Shown here in pieces: positions 30,461 to 43,273 of a DNA stretch of 64,000 nucleotides. The notes beneath the pieces were generated by a model. It had not been told where the DNA came from. It did not search any database and saw only the letters and a program-made list of their open reading frames with translations. The DNA lies in NCBI GenBank assembly GCA_958298945.1, contig OY282608.1, positions 16,407,933 to 16,471,932 on the forward strand, read 5' to 3'. This stretch comes from Atherix ibis (lineage: Eukaryota > Arthropoda > Insecta > Diptera > Athericidae). Each line of letters opens with the position of its first letter. Within the stretch, counting starts at the first letter, position 1. The translations under genes and the position numbers were made by a program.

Positions 30461-31812
30461 AAGTAACCAACAAACCAACAAACCATCAACCGAACAAAGC
30501 AGCAAACTAACAAGCCAACAAGCCAACAAGCCAACAAACGAACATACCAAGTAACCGAAAAGCCAACAAACTAACAAACCAACAAGCCAACAAACCAACA
30601 AGCCAAAAAGCCAACAAAGCAACAAACCAACAAAGCAGCAAACCAAAAAACCAACAAACCAAAAAACCAATATACCAACAAACCATCAAACGAACAAAGC
30701 AACAACCCAACACGCCAACAAACCAACAAACCAACAAGCCAACAAGCCAACAAACCAACAAACCAACAAACCAACAAACCAACAAACCAACAAACCAACA
30801 AACCAACAAACCAACAAGCCAACAAACCAACAAACCAACAAGCCAACAAGCCAACAAACTAACAAACCAACAAGCTAACAAACCAACAATCCAACAAACC
30901 AACAAACCAACAAACCAAGTAACAAAAAAGCCAACAAACTAACAAACCAACAAGCCAAAAAGCCAACAAACCAACAAACCAACAAAGCAACAAGCCAACA
31001 AGCCAACAAACCAACAAACCAACAAACCAACAAACCAAGTAACCAAAAAGCCAACAAACCAACAAACCAAAAAGCCAACAAGCCAACAAACCAACAAACC
31101 AACAAACCAACAAAGTAGCAAGCCAACAAGCCAACAAACCAACAAGCCAACAAACCAACAAACCAACAAGCCAACAAGCCAACAAACCAACAAACCAACA
31201 AACCAACAAACCAACTAGCCAACAAACCAACAAACCAACAAGCCAACAAGCCAACAAACCAACAAACCAACAACCCAACAAACCAACAAGCCAACAAACC
31301 AACAAACCAACAAACCAACAAGCCAACAAACCAACAAACCAAAAAACCAACAAACCAACAAACCAACAAACCAACAAACCAACAAACCAACGAACCAACG
31401 AACCAACAAGCTAACAAGCCAACAAACCAACAAGCCAACAAGCCAACAAACCAACAAAGCAACAAGCCAACAAGCCAACAAACCAACAAACCAACAAGCC
31501 AACAAACCAACAAACCAACAAGCTAACAAGCCAACAAACCAACAAGCCAACAAGCCAACAAACCAACAAACCAATAAACCAACAAACCAACAAAGCAACA
31601 GACCAACAAACCAACAAGCCAACAAACCAACAAACAAATAAACCAACAAACCAACAAACCAACAAACCAACAAAGCAACAAGCCAACAAGCCAACAAACC
31701 AACGAACCAACGAACCAACAAGCTAACAAACCAACAAGCCAACAAACCAACAAACCAACAAACCAACAAGCCAACAAACCAACAAGCCAACAAACCAACA
31801 AACCAACAAATC
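30461..31812. repeat. 1352-bp block, copy 2
   Basis: Markers at 30461, 30549, 30917, 31037 and 31813 repeat the spacings 88, 368, 120 and 776 at an offset of 2976 from copy 1, including the AAGTAACA variant at 30917. The offset is an exact multiple of 8. Confidence 0.86.
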
Positions 31813-32524
31813 AAGTAACCAAAAAGTCAACAAACTAACAAACCAACAAGCCAACAAGCCAACAAACCAACAAACCAACAAAGCAACAAGCCAACAAGCC
31901 AACAAACCAACAAACCAACAAGCCAACAAACCAACAAACCAACAAGCTAACAAGCCAACAAACCAACAAGCCAACAAGCCAACAAACCAACAAACCAATA
32001 AACCAACAAACCAACAAAGCAACAGACCAACAAACCAACAAGCCAACAAACCAACAAACAAATAAACCAACAAACCAACAAACCAACAAACCAACAAAGC
32101 AACAAGCCAACAAGCCAACAAACCAACGAACCAACAAGCTAACAAACCAACAAGCCAACAAACCAACAAACCAACAAACCAACAAGCCAACAAACCAACA
32201 AGCCAACAAACCAACAAACCAACAAATCAAGTAACCAAAAAGTCAACAAACTAACAAACCAACAAGTGAACAAGCCAACAAACCAACAAACCAACAAAGC
32301 AACAAGCAAACAAGCCAACAAGCCAACAAACCAACAAGCCAACAAACCAACAAACAAATAAACCAACAAACCAACAAACCAACAAACCACCAAGCAAACA
32401 AGCCAACAAACCAACAAACCAACAAGCCAACAAGCCAACAAGCCAACAAACCAACAAGCCAACAAACCAACAAACCAACAAGCCAACAAGCCAACAAACC
32501 AACAAACCAACAAGCCAACAAACC
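31813..32524. repeat. Short linking modules (416, 296)
   Basis: This is a shortened version of the linker at 28837-30460. It lacks a complete 240-bp module: the AAGTGAAC variant appears near 32268, but the sequence then jumps to the AAACAAAT-bearing part that precedes the 88-bp module. That is the expected product of an in-register deletion between similar units. Confidence 0.7.
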
Positions 32525-33876
32525 AAGTAACCAACAAACCAACAAACCATCAACCGAACAAAGCAGCAAACTAACAAGCCAACAAGCCAACAAGCCAACA
32601 AACGAACATACCAAGTAACCGAAAAGCCAACAAACTAACAAACCAACAAGCCAACAAACCAACAAGCCAAAAAGCCAACAAAGCAACAAACCAACAAAGC
32701 AGCAAACCAAAAAACCAACAAACCAAAAAACCAATATACCAACAAACCATCAAACGAACAAAGCAACAACCCAACACGCCAACAAACCAACAAACCAACA
32801 AGCCAACAAGCCAACAAACCAACAAACCAACAAACCAACAAACCAACAAACCAACAAACCAACAAACCAACAAACCAACAAGCCAACAAACCAACAAACC
32901 AACAAGCCAACAAGCCAACAAACTAACAAACCAACAAGCTAACAAACCAACAATCCAACAAACCAACAAACCAACAAACCAAGTAACAAAAAAGCCAACA
33001 AACTAACAAACCAACAAGCCAAAAAGCCAACAAACCAACAAACCAACAAAGCAACAAGCCAACAAGCCAACAAACCAACAAACCAACAAACCAACAAACC
33101 AAGTAACCAAAAAGCCAACAAACCAACAAACCAAAAAGCCAACAAGCCAACAAACCAACAAACCAACAAACCAACAAAGTAGCAAGCCAACAAGCCAACA
33201 AACCAACAAGCCAACAAACCAACAAACCAACAAGCCAACAAGCCAACAAACCAACAAACCAACAAACCAACAAACCAACTAGCCAACAAACCAACAAACC
33301 AACAAGCCAACAAGCCAACAAACCAACAAACCAACAACCCAACAAACCAACAAGCCAACAAACCAACAAACCAACAAACCAACAAGCCAACAAACCAACA
33401 AACCAAAAAACCAACAAACCAACAAACCAACAAACCAACAAACCAACAAACCAACGAACCAACGAACCAACAAGCTAACAAGCCAACAAACCAACAAGCC
33501 AACAAGCCAACAAACCAACAAAGCAACAAGCCAACAAGCCAACAAACCAACAAACCAACAAGCCAACAAACCAACAAACCAACAAGCTAACAAGCCAACA
33601 AACCAACAAGCCAACAAGCCAACAAACCAACAAACCAATAAACCAACAAACCAACAAAGCAACAGACCAACAAACCAACAAGCCAACAAACCAACAAACA
33701 AATAAACCAACAAACCAACAAACCAACAAACCAACAAAGCAACAAGCCAACAAGCCAACAAACCAACGAACCAACGAACCAACAAGCTAACAAACCAACA
33801 AGCCAACAAACCAACAAACCAACAAACCAACAAGCCAACAAACCAACAAGCCAACAAACCAACAAACCAACAAATC
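32525..33876. repeat. 1352-bp block, copy 3
   Basis: Markers at 32525, 32613, 32981, 33101 and 33877, 2064 bp after copy 2, with the same four spacings and the same AAGTAACA variant at 32981. It is followed by 416, 240 and 304 modules, as copy 1 is followed by 424, 240 and 304. Confidence 0.86.
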
Positions 33877-35252
33877 AAGTAACCAAAAAGTCAACAAACT
33901 AACAAACCAACAAGCCAACAAGCCAACAAACCAACAAACCAACAAAGCAACAAGCCAACAAGCCAACAAACCAACAAACCAACAAGCCAACAAACCAACA
34001 AACCAACAAGCTAACAAGCCAACAAACCAACAAGCCAACAAGCCAACAAACCAACAAACCAATAAACCAACAAACCAACAAAGCAACAGACCAACAAACC
34101 AACAAGCCAACAAACCAACAAACAAATAAACCAACAAACCAACAAACCAACAAACCAACAAAGCAACAAGCCAACAAGCCAACAAACCAACGAACCAACA
34201 AGCTAACAAACCAACAAGCCAACAAACCAACAAACCAACAAACCAACAAGCCAACAAACCAACAAGCCAACAAACCAACAAACCAACAAATCAAGTAACC
34301 AAAAAGTCAACAAACTAACAAACCAACAAGTGAACAAGCCAACAAACCAACAAACCAACAAAGCAACAAGCAAACAAGCCAACAAGCCAACAAACCAACA
34401 AGCCAACAAACCAACAAACCAACAAGCCAACAAGCCAACAAACCAAAAAACCAACAAACCAATAAACCAACAAGCCAACAAGCCAAAAAACCAACAAGCC
34501 AACAAGCCCACAAACCAGCAAACTAACAAACTAAGTAACCAACAAGCCAACAAACCAACAAACCAACAAGTTAACAAGCCAACAAACCAACAAACCAACA
34601 AACCAACAAGCCAACAAACCAACAAACCAAAAAACCAACAAACCAACAAACCAACAAACAAATAAACCAACAAACCAACAAACCAACAAACCAACAAAGC
34701 AACAAGCCAACAAGCCAACAAACCAACGAAGCAACGAACCAACAAGCTAACAAACCAACAAGCCAACAAACCAACAAACCAACAAACCAACAAGCCAACA
34801 AACCAACAAGCCAACAAACCAACAAACCAACAAATCAAGTAACCAAAAAGTCAACAAACTAACAAACCAACAAGCCAACAAGCCAACAAACCAACAAACC
34901 AACAAAGCAACAAGCCAACAAGCCAACAAACCAACAAACCAACAAGCCAACAAACCAACAAACCAACAAGCTAACAAGCCAACAAACCAACAAGCCAACA
35001 AGCCAACAAACCAACAAACCAATAAACCAACAAACCAACAAAGCAACAGACCAACAAACCAACAAGCCAACAAACCAACAAACAAATAAACCAACAAACC
35101 AACAAACCAACAAAGCAACAAGCCAACAAGCCAACAAACCAATGAACCAACGAACCAACAAGCTAACAAACCAACAAGCCAACAAACCAACAAACCAACA
35201 AACCAACAAGCCAACAAACCAACAAGCCAACAAACCAACAAACCAACAAATC
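33877..35252. repeat. Mosaic linking modules (416, 240, 304, 416)
   Basis: The 240+304 pair at 34293-34836 matches 29261-29804 at offset 5032, with a private C-to-G change near 34731 (AACGAAGC). A CG-to-TG change is at 35143 (AATGAACC). Otherwise this is ordinary octamer repeat. Confidence 0.75.
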
Positions 35253-38200
35253 AAGTAACCAAAAAGTCAACAAACTAACAAACCAACAAGTGAACAAGCC
35301 AACAAACCAACAAACCAACAAAGCAACAAGCAAACAAGCCAACAAGCCAACAAACCAACAAGCCAACAAACCAACAAACCAACAAGCCAACAAGCCAACA
35401 AACCAAAAAACCAACAAACCAATAAACCAACAAGCCAACAAGCCAAAAAACCAACAAGCCAACAAGCCCACAAACCAGCAAACTAACAAACTAAGTAACC
35501 AACAAGCCAACAAACCAACAAACCAACAAGTTAACAAGCCAACAAACCAACAAACCAACAAACCAACAAGCCAACAAACCAACAAACCAAAAAACCAACA
35601 AACCAACAAACCAACAAACCAACAAACCAACAAACCAACAAGCCAACAAGCCAACAAACCAACAAACCAAGCAGCCAACAAACCAATAAGCCAACAAACC
35701 AACAAACCAAGTAACCAAAAAGCCAACAAACTAACAAACCAACAAGCCAACAAGCCAACAAACCAACAAATCAACAAAGCAACAAGCCAACAAGCCAAGA
35801 AACCAACAAACCAACAAGCCAACAAACCAACAAACCAACAAACCAGCAAACCAACAAACCAACAAACCAACAAACCAACAAGCCAACAAGCCAACAAACC
35901 AACAAACCAACAAACCAAAAAACCAACAAACCAACGAACAAACAAACCTACAAACCAACAAACCAACAAGCCAACAAGCCAACAAACCAACAAACTAACA
36001 AACCAACAAGCCAACAAACCAACAAACCAACAAGCCAACAAGCCAACAAACCAACAAACCAACAAACCAACAAACCAACTAGCCAACAAACCAACAAACC
36101 AACAAGCCAACAAGCCAACAAACCAACAAACCAACAACCCAACAAACCAACAAGCCAACAAACCAACAAACCAACAAACCAACAAGCCAACAAACCAACA
36201 AACCAAAAAACCAACAAACCAACAAACCAACAAACCAACAAACCAACAAATCAACAAACCAACAAGCCAACAAGCCAACAAACCAACAAACCAAACAGCC
36301 AACAAACCAATAAGCCAACAAACCAACAAACCAAGTAACCAAAAAGCCAACAAACTAACAAACCAACAAGCCAACAAGCCAACAAACCAACAAACCAACA
36401 AAGCAACAAGCCAACAAGTCAAGAAACCAACAAACCAACAAGCCAACAAACCAACAAACCAACAAACCAAGAAACCAGCAAACCAACAAACCAACAAACC
36501 AACAAACCAACAAGCCAACAAGCCAACAAACCAACAAACTAACAAACCAACAAGCCAACAAACCAACAAACCAACAAGCCAACAAGCCAACAAACCAACA
36601 AACCAACAAACCAACAAACCAACTAGCCAACAAACCAACAAACCAACAAGCCAACAAGCCAACAAACCAACAAACCAACAACCCAACAAACCAACAAGCC
36701 AACAAACCAACAAACCAACAAACCAAGTAACCAAAAAGCCAACAAACTAACAAACCAACAAGCCAACAAGCCAACAAACTAACAAACCAACAAAGCAACA
36801 AGCCAACAAGCCAACAAACCAACAAACCAACAAGCCAACAAACCAACAAACCAACAAACCAACAAGCCAACAAACCAACAAACAAATAAACCAACAAACC
36901 AACAAACCAACAAACCAACAAACCAACAAACCAAAAAACCAACAAACCAACAAACCAACAAGCCAACAAACCAACAAACCAACAAACCAACAAGCCAACA
37001 AGCCAACAAGCCAACAAACCAACAAACCAACAAGCCAACAAACCAACAAAATAACAAACCAACAAGCCAACAAACCAAAACACCAACAAACCAACAAACC
37101 AACAAACCAACAAACCAGCAAACCAACAAACCAACAAACCAACAAGCCAACAAGCCAACAAACCAACAAACCAACAAACCAACAAGACAACAAACCAACA
37201 AGCCAACAAACCAACAAACCAACAAACCAAGTAACCAAAAAGCCAACAAACTAACAAACCAACAAGCCAACAAGCCAACAAACCAACAAACCAACAAAGC
37301 AACAAGCCAACAAGCCAACAAACCAACAAACCAACAAGCCAACAAACCAACAAACCAACAAGCTAACAAGCCAACAAACCAACAAGCCAACAAACCAACA
37401 AACCAACAAGCCAACAAGCCAACAAACCAACAAACCAACAAGCCAACAAGCCAACAAGCCAACAAACCAACAAACCAACAAGCCAACAAACCAACAAACC
37501 AACAAACCAACAAGCCAACAAACCAAAACACCAACAAACCAACAAACCAACAAACCAACAAACCAGGAAACCAACAAACCAACAAACCAACAAGCCAACA
37601 AGCCAACAAACCAACAAACCAACAAACCAACAAGACAACAAACCAACAAACCAACAAGCCAACAAACCAACAAACCAACAAACCAAGTAACCAAAAAGCC
37701 AACAAACTAACAAACCAACAAGCCAACAAGCCAACAAACCAACAAACCAACAAAGCAACAAGCCAACAAGCCAACAAACCAACAACCCAACAAGCCAACA
37801 AACCAACAAACCAACAAGCTAACAAGCCAACAAACCAACAAGCCAACAAGCCAACAAACCAACAAACCAATAAACCAACAAACCAACAAAGCAACAGACC
37901 AACAAACCAACAAGCCAACAAACCAACAAACAAGTAAACCAACAAACCAAAAAACCAACAAACCAACAAACCAACAAACCAACAAACCAACAAACCAACA
38001 AGCCAACAAGCCAACAAACCAACAAACCAAGTTACCAACAAGCCAACAAACCAACAAGCCAACAAACCAACAAATCAACAAGCCAACAAACCAACAAACC
38101 AACAAGCCAACAAACCAACAAGCCAACAAATCAACAAGCCAACAAACCAACAAGCGAACAAGCCAACAAACTAACAAACCAACAAACTAACAAACCAACA

Positions 38201-38735
38201 AACGAACTAACCAACAAACCAACAAGCCAACAAGCCAACAAACCAACAAACCAACAAGCCAACAAGCCAACAAACCAACAAACCAACAAGCCAACAAGCC
38301 AACAAGCCAACAAACCAACAAGCCAACAAACCAACAAGCCAACAAACAAACAAACCAACAAACCAACAAACTAACAAACCAACAAGCCAACAAACCAACA
38401 AACAAATAAACCAACAGACCAAAAAACCAACAAACCAACAAACCAACAAACCAACAAACCAACAAACCAAAAAGCCAACAAGCCAACAAACCAAAAACCA
38501 ACAAACCAACAAGCCAACAAACCAACAAGCCAACAAGCCAACAAACCAACAAACCAACAAACCAAGTAACCAACAAACCAACAAACCATCAAACGAACAA
38601 AGTAACAAACCAACAAGCCAACAAGCCAACAAAGCAACAAACCAAAAAACCAACAAACCAAAAAACCAACAAACCAACAAATCATCAAATGAACAAAGTA
38701 ACAAGCCAACAAACCAACAAACCAACAAGCCAACA
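35253..38735. repeat. 3.3-kb recurrent segment, copy 3
   Basis: The marker series 240, 216, 624, 392, 504, 456, 344 and 535 repeats 23517-26828 at an offset of 11736. Homology begins earlier, near 35120, and runs to about 38735. Private changes include AAACAGCC near 36294 (AAGCAGCC elsewhere) and CCAGGAAACC near 37564 (CCAGCAAACC elsewhere). Confidence 0.85.
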
Positions 38736-40003
38736 AACCAACAAACCAACAAGCCAACAAGCCAACAAACCAACAAACCAACAAACCAACAAGCCAACAA
38801 ACCAACATACCAACAAGCCAACAAACCAACAAACCAACAAACCAACAAACCAACAAGCCAACAAGCCAACAAACCAACAAACCAACAAGCCAACAAACCA
38901 ACAAACCAACAAACCAACAAACCAACAAACCAACAAACCAACAAACCAACAAACCAACAAACCAACAAACCAACTAACCAACAAACCAACAAGCCAACAA
39001 GCCAACAAACCAACAAACCAACAAGCCAACAAACCAACAAACAAATAAACCAACAAACCAACAAACCAACAAACCACCAAGCAAACAAGCCAACAAACCA
39101 ACAAACCAACAAGCCAACAAGCCAACAAACCAACAAGCCAACAAACCAACAAACCAACAAGCCAACAAGCCAACAAACCAACAAACCAACAAGCCAACAA
39201 ACCAAGTAACCAACAAACCAACAAACCATCAACCGAACAAAGCAGCAAACTAACAAGCCAACAAGCCAACAAGCCAACAAACGAACATACCAAGTAACCA
39301 AAAAGCCAACAAACTAACAAACCAACAAGCCAACAAACCAACAAGCCAAAAAGCCAACAAAGCAACAAACCAACAAAACAGCAAACCAAAAAACCAACAA
39401 ACCAAAAAACCAATATACCAACAAACCATCAAACGAACAAAGCAACAACCCAACACGCCAACAAACCAACAAGCCAACAAACCAACAAACCAACAAACCA
39501 AGTAACCAAAAAGCCAACAAACTAACAAACCAACAAGCCAACAAGCCAACAAACTAACAAACCAACAAAGCAACAAGCCAACAAGCCAACAAACCAACAA
39601 ACCAACAAGCCAACAAACCAACAAACCAACAAACCAACAAGCCAACAAACCAACAAACAAATAAACCAACAAACCAACAAACCAACAAACCAACAAACCA
39701 ACAAACCAAAAAACCAACAAACCAACAAACCAACAAGCCAACAAACCAACAAACCAACAAACCAACAAGCCAACAAGCCAACAAGCCAACAAACCAACAA
39801 ACCAACAAGCCAACAAACCAACAAAATAACAAACCAACAAGCCAACAAACCAAAACACCAACAAACCAACAAACCAACAAACCAACAAACCAGCAAACCA
39901 ACAAACCAACAAACCAACAAGCCAACAAGCCAACAAACCAACAAACCAACAAACCAACAAGACAACAAACCAACAAGCCAACAAACCAACAAACCAACAA
40001 ACC
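38736..40003. repeat. Modules 640, 88, 208, 504
   Basis: Markers at 39204, 39292, 39500 and 40004. The 208-bp module joins the 88-bp family directly to the 504-bp module with AAAATAAC and AAGACAAC variants; this junction is absent before 38 kb and recurs at 41435 and 43066. Note AAAACAGC near 39376 where other copies read AAAGCAGC. Confidence 0.75.
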
Positions 40004-41642
40004 AAGTAACCAAAAAGCCAACAAACTAACAAACCAACAAGCCAACAAGCCAACAAACCAACAAACCAACAAAGCAACAAGCCAACAAGCCAACAAACCA
40101 ACAAACCAACAAGCCAACAAACCAACAAACCAACAAGCTAACAAGCCAACAAACCAACAAGCCAACAAACCAACAAACCAACAAGCCAACAAGCCAACAA
40201 ACCAACAAACCAACAAGCCAACAAGCCAACAAGCCAACAAACCAACAAGCCAACAAATCAACAAGCCAACAAACCAACAAGCGAACAAGCCAACAAACTA
40301 ACAAACCAACAAACTAACAAACCAACAAACGAACTCACCAACAAACCAACAAGCCAACAAGCCAACAAACCAACAAACCAACAAGCCAACAAGCCAACAA
40401 ACCAACAAACCAACAAGCCAACAAGCCAACAAGCCAACAAACCAACAAGCCAACAAACCAACAAGCCAACAAACAAACAAACCAACAAACCAACAAACTA
40501 ACAAACCAACAAGCCAACAAACCAACAAACAAATAAACCAACAGACCAAAAAACCAACAAACCAACAAACCAACAAACCAACAAACCAACAAACCAACAA
40601 ACCAAAAAGCCAACAAGCCAACAAACCAAAAACCAACAAACCAACAAGCCAACAAACCAACAAGCCAACAAGCCAACAAACCAACAAACCAACAAACCAA
40701 GTAACCAACAAACCAACAAACCATCAAACGAACAAAGTAACAAACCAACAAGCCAACAAGCCAACAAAGCAACAAACCAAAAAACCAACAAACCAAAAAA
40801 CCAACAAACCAACAAATCATCAAATGAACAAAGTAACAAGCCAACAAACCAACAAACCAACAAGCCAACAAACCAACAAACCAACAAGCCAACAAGCCAA
40901 CAAACCAACAAACCAACAAACCAACAAGCCAACAAACCAACATACCAACAAGCCAACAAACCAACAAACCAACAAACCAACAAACCAACAAGCCAACAAG
41001 CCAACAAACCAACAAACCAACAAGCCAACAAACCAACAAACCAACAAACCAACAAACCAACAAACCAACAAACCAACAAACCAACAAACCAACAAACCAA
41101 CAAACCAACAAACCAACTAACCAACAAACCAACAAGCCAACAAGCCAACAAACCAACAAACCAACAAGCCAACAAACCAACAAACAAATAAACCAACAAA
41201 CCAACAAACCAACAAACCACCAAGCAAACAAGCCAACAAACCAACAAACCAACAAGCCAACAAGCCAACAAACCAACAAGCCAACAAACCAACAAACCAA
41301 CAAGCCAACAAGCCAACAAACCAACAAACCAACAAGCCAACAAACCAAGTAACCAACAAACCAACAAACCATCAACCGAACAAAGCAGCAAACTAACAAG
41401 CCAACAAGCCAACAAGCCAACAAACGAACATACCAAGTAACCAAAAAGCCAACAAACTAACAAACCAACAAGCCAACAAACCAACAAGCCAAAAAGCCAA
41501 CAAAGCAACAAACCAACAAAGCAGCAAACCAAAAAACCAACAAACCAAAAAACCAATATACCAACAAACCATCAAACGAACAAAGCAACAACCCAACACG
41601 CCAACAAACCAACAAGCCAACAAACCAACAAACCAACAAACC
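40004..41642. repeat. 1639-bp HOR, tandem copy 1
   Basis: Marker spacings are 695, 648, 88 and 208. The 695 interval is one short of a multiple of 8 because it holds the shared deletion, here near 40630. A private A-to-C change is visible near 40336 (GAACTCACC against GAACTAACC). Confidence 0.82.
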
Positions 41643-43273
41643 AAGTAACCAAAAAGCCAACAAACTAACAAACCAACAAGCCAACAAGCCAACAAACCAA
41701 CAAACCAACAAAGCAACAAGCCAACAAGCCAACAAACCAACAAACCAACAAGCCAACAAACCAACAAACCAACAAGCTAACAAGCCAACAAACCAACAAG
41801 CCAACAAACCAACAAACCAACAAGCCAACAAGCCAACAAACCAACAAACCAACAAGCCAACAAGCCAACAAGCCAACAAACCAACAAGCCAACAAATCAA
41901 CAAGCCAACAAACCAACAAGCGAACAAGCCAACAAACTAACAAACCAACAAACTAACAAACCAACAAACGAACTAACCAACAAACCAACAAGCCAACAAG
42001 CCAACAAACCAACAAACCAACAAGCCAACAAGCCAACAAACCAACAAACCAACAAGCCAACAAGCCAACAAGCCAACAAACCAACAAGCCAACAAACCAA
42101 CAAGCCAACAAACAAACAAACCAACAAACCAACAAACTAACAAACCAACAAGCCAACAAACCAACAAACAAATAAACCAACAGACCAAAAAACCAACAAA
42201 CCAACAAACCAACAAACCAACAAACCAACAAACCAACAAACCAAAAAGCCAACAAGCCAACAAACCAAAAACCAACAAACCAACAAGCCAACAAACCAAC
42301 AAGCCAACAAGCCAACAAACCAACAAACCAACAAACCAAGTAACCAACAAACCAACAAACCATCAAACGAACAAAGTAACAAACCAACAAGCCAACAAGC
42401 CAACAAAGCAACAAACCAAAAAACCAACAAACCAAAAAACCAACAAACCAACAAATCATCAAATGAACAAAGTAACAAGCCAACAAACCAACAAACCAAC
42501 AAGTCAACAAACCAACAAACCAACAAGCCAACAAGCCAACAAACCAACAAACCAACAAACCAACAAGCCAACAAACCAACATACCAACAAGCCAACAAAC
42601 CAACAAACCAACAAACCAACAAACCAACAAGCCAACAAGCCAACAAACCAACAAACCAACAAGCCAACAAACCAACAAACCAACAAACCAACAAACCAAC
42701 AAACCAACAAACCAACAAACCAACAAACCAACAAACCAACAAACCAACTAACCAACAAACCAACAAGCCAACAAGCCAACAAACCAACAAACCAACAAGC
42801 CAACAAACCAACAAACAAATAAACCAACAAACCAACAAACCAACAAACCACCAAGCAAACAAGCCAACAAACCAACAAACCAACAAGCCAACAAGCCAAC
42901 AAACCAACAAGCCAACAAACCAACAAACCAACAAGCCAACAAGCCAACAAACCAACAAACCAACAAGCCAACAAACCAAGTAACCAACAAACCAACAAAC
43001 CATCAACCGAACAAAGCAGCAAACTAACAAGCCAACAAGCCAACAAGCCAACAAACGAACATACCAAGTAACCAAAAAGCCAACAAACTAACAAACCAAC
43101 AAGCCAACAAACCAACAAGCCAAAAAGCCAACAAAGCAACAAACCAACAAAGCAGCAAACCAAAAAACCAACAAACCAAAAAACCAATATACCAACAAAC
43201 CATCAAACGAACAAAGCAACAACCCAACACGCCAACAAACCAACAAGCCAACAAACCAACAAACCAACAAACC
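41643..43273. repeat. 1631-bp HOR, tandem copy 2
   Basis: Marker spacings are 695, 640, 88 and 208, so this copy is exactly one octamer shorter than the one before it. It carries the shared deletion near 42269 and a private C-to-T change near 42504 (AAGTCAAC). The one-octamer difference shows that length changes happen in whole units. Confidence 0.82.
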
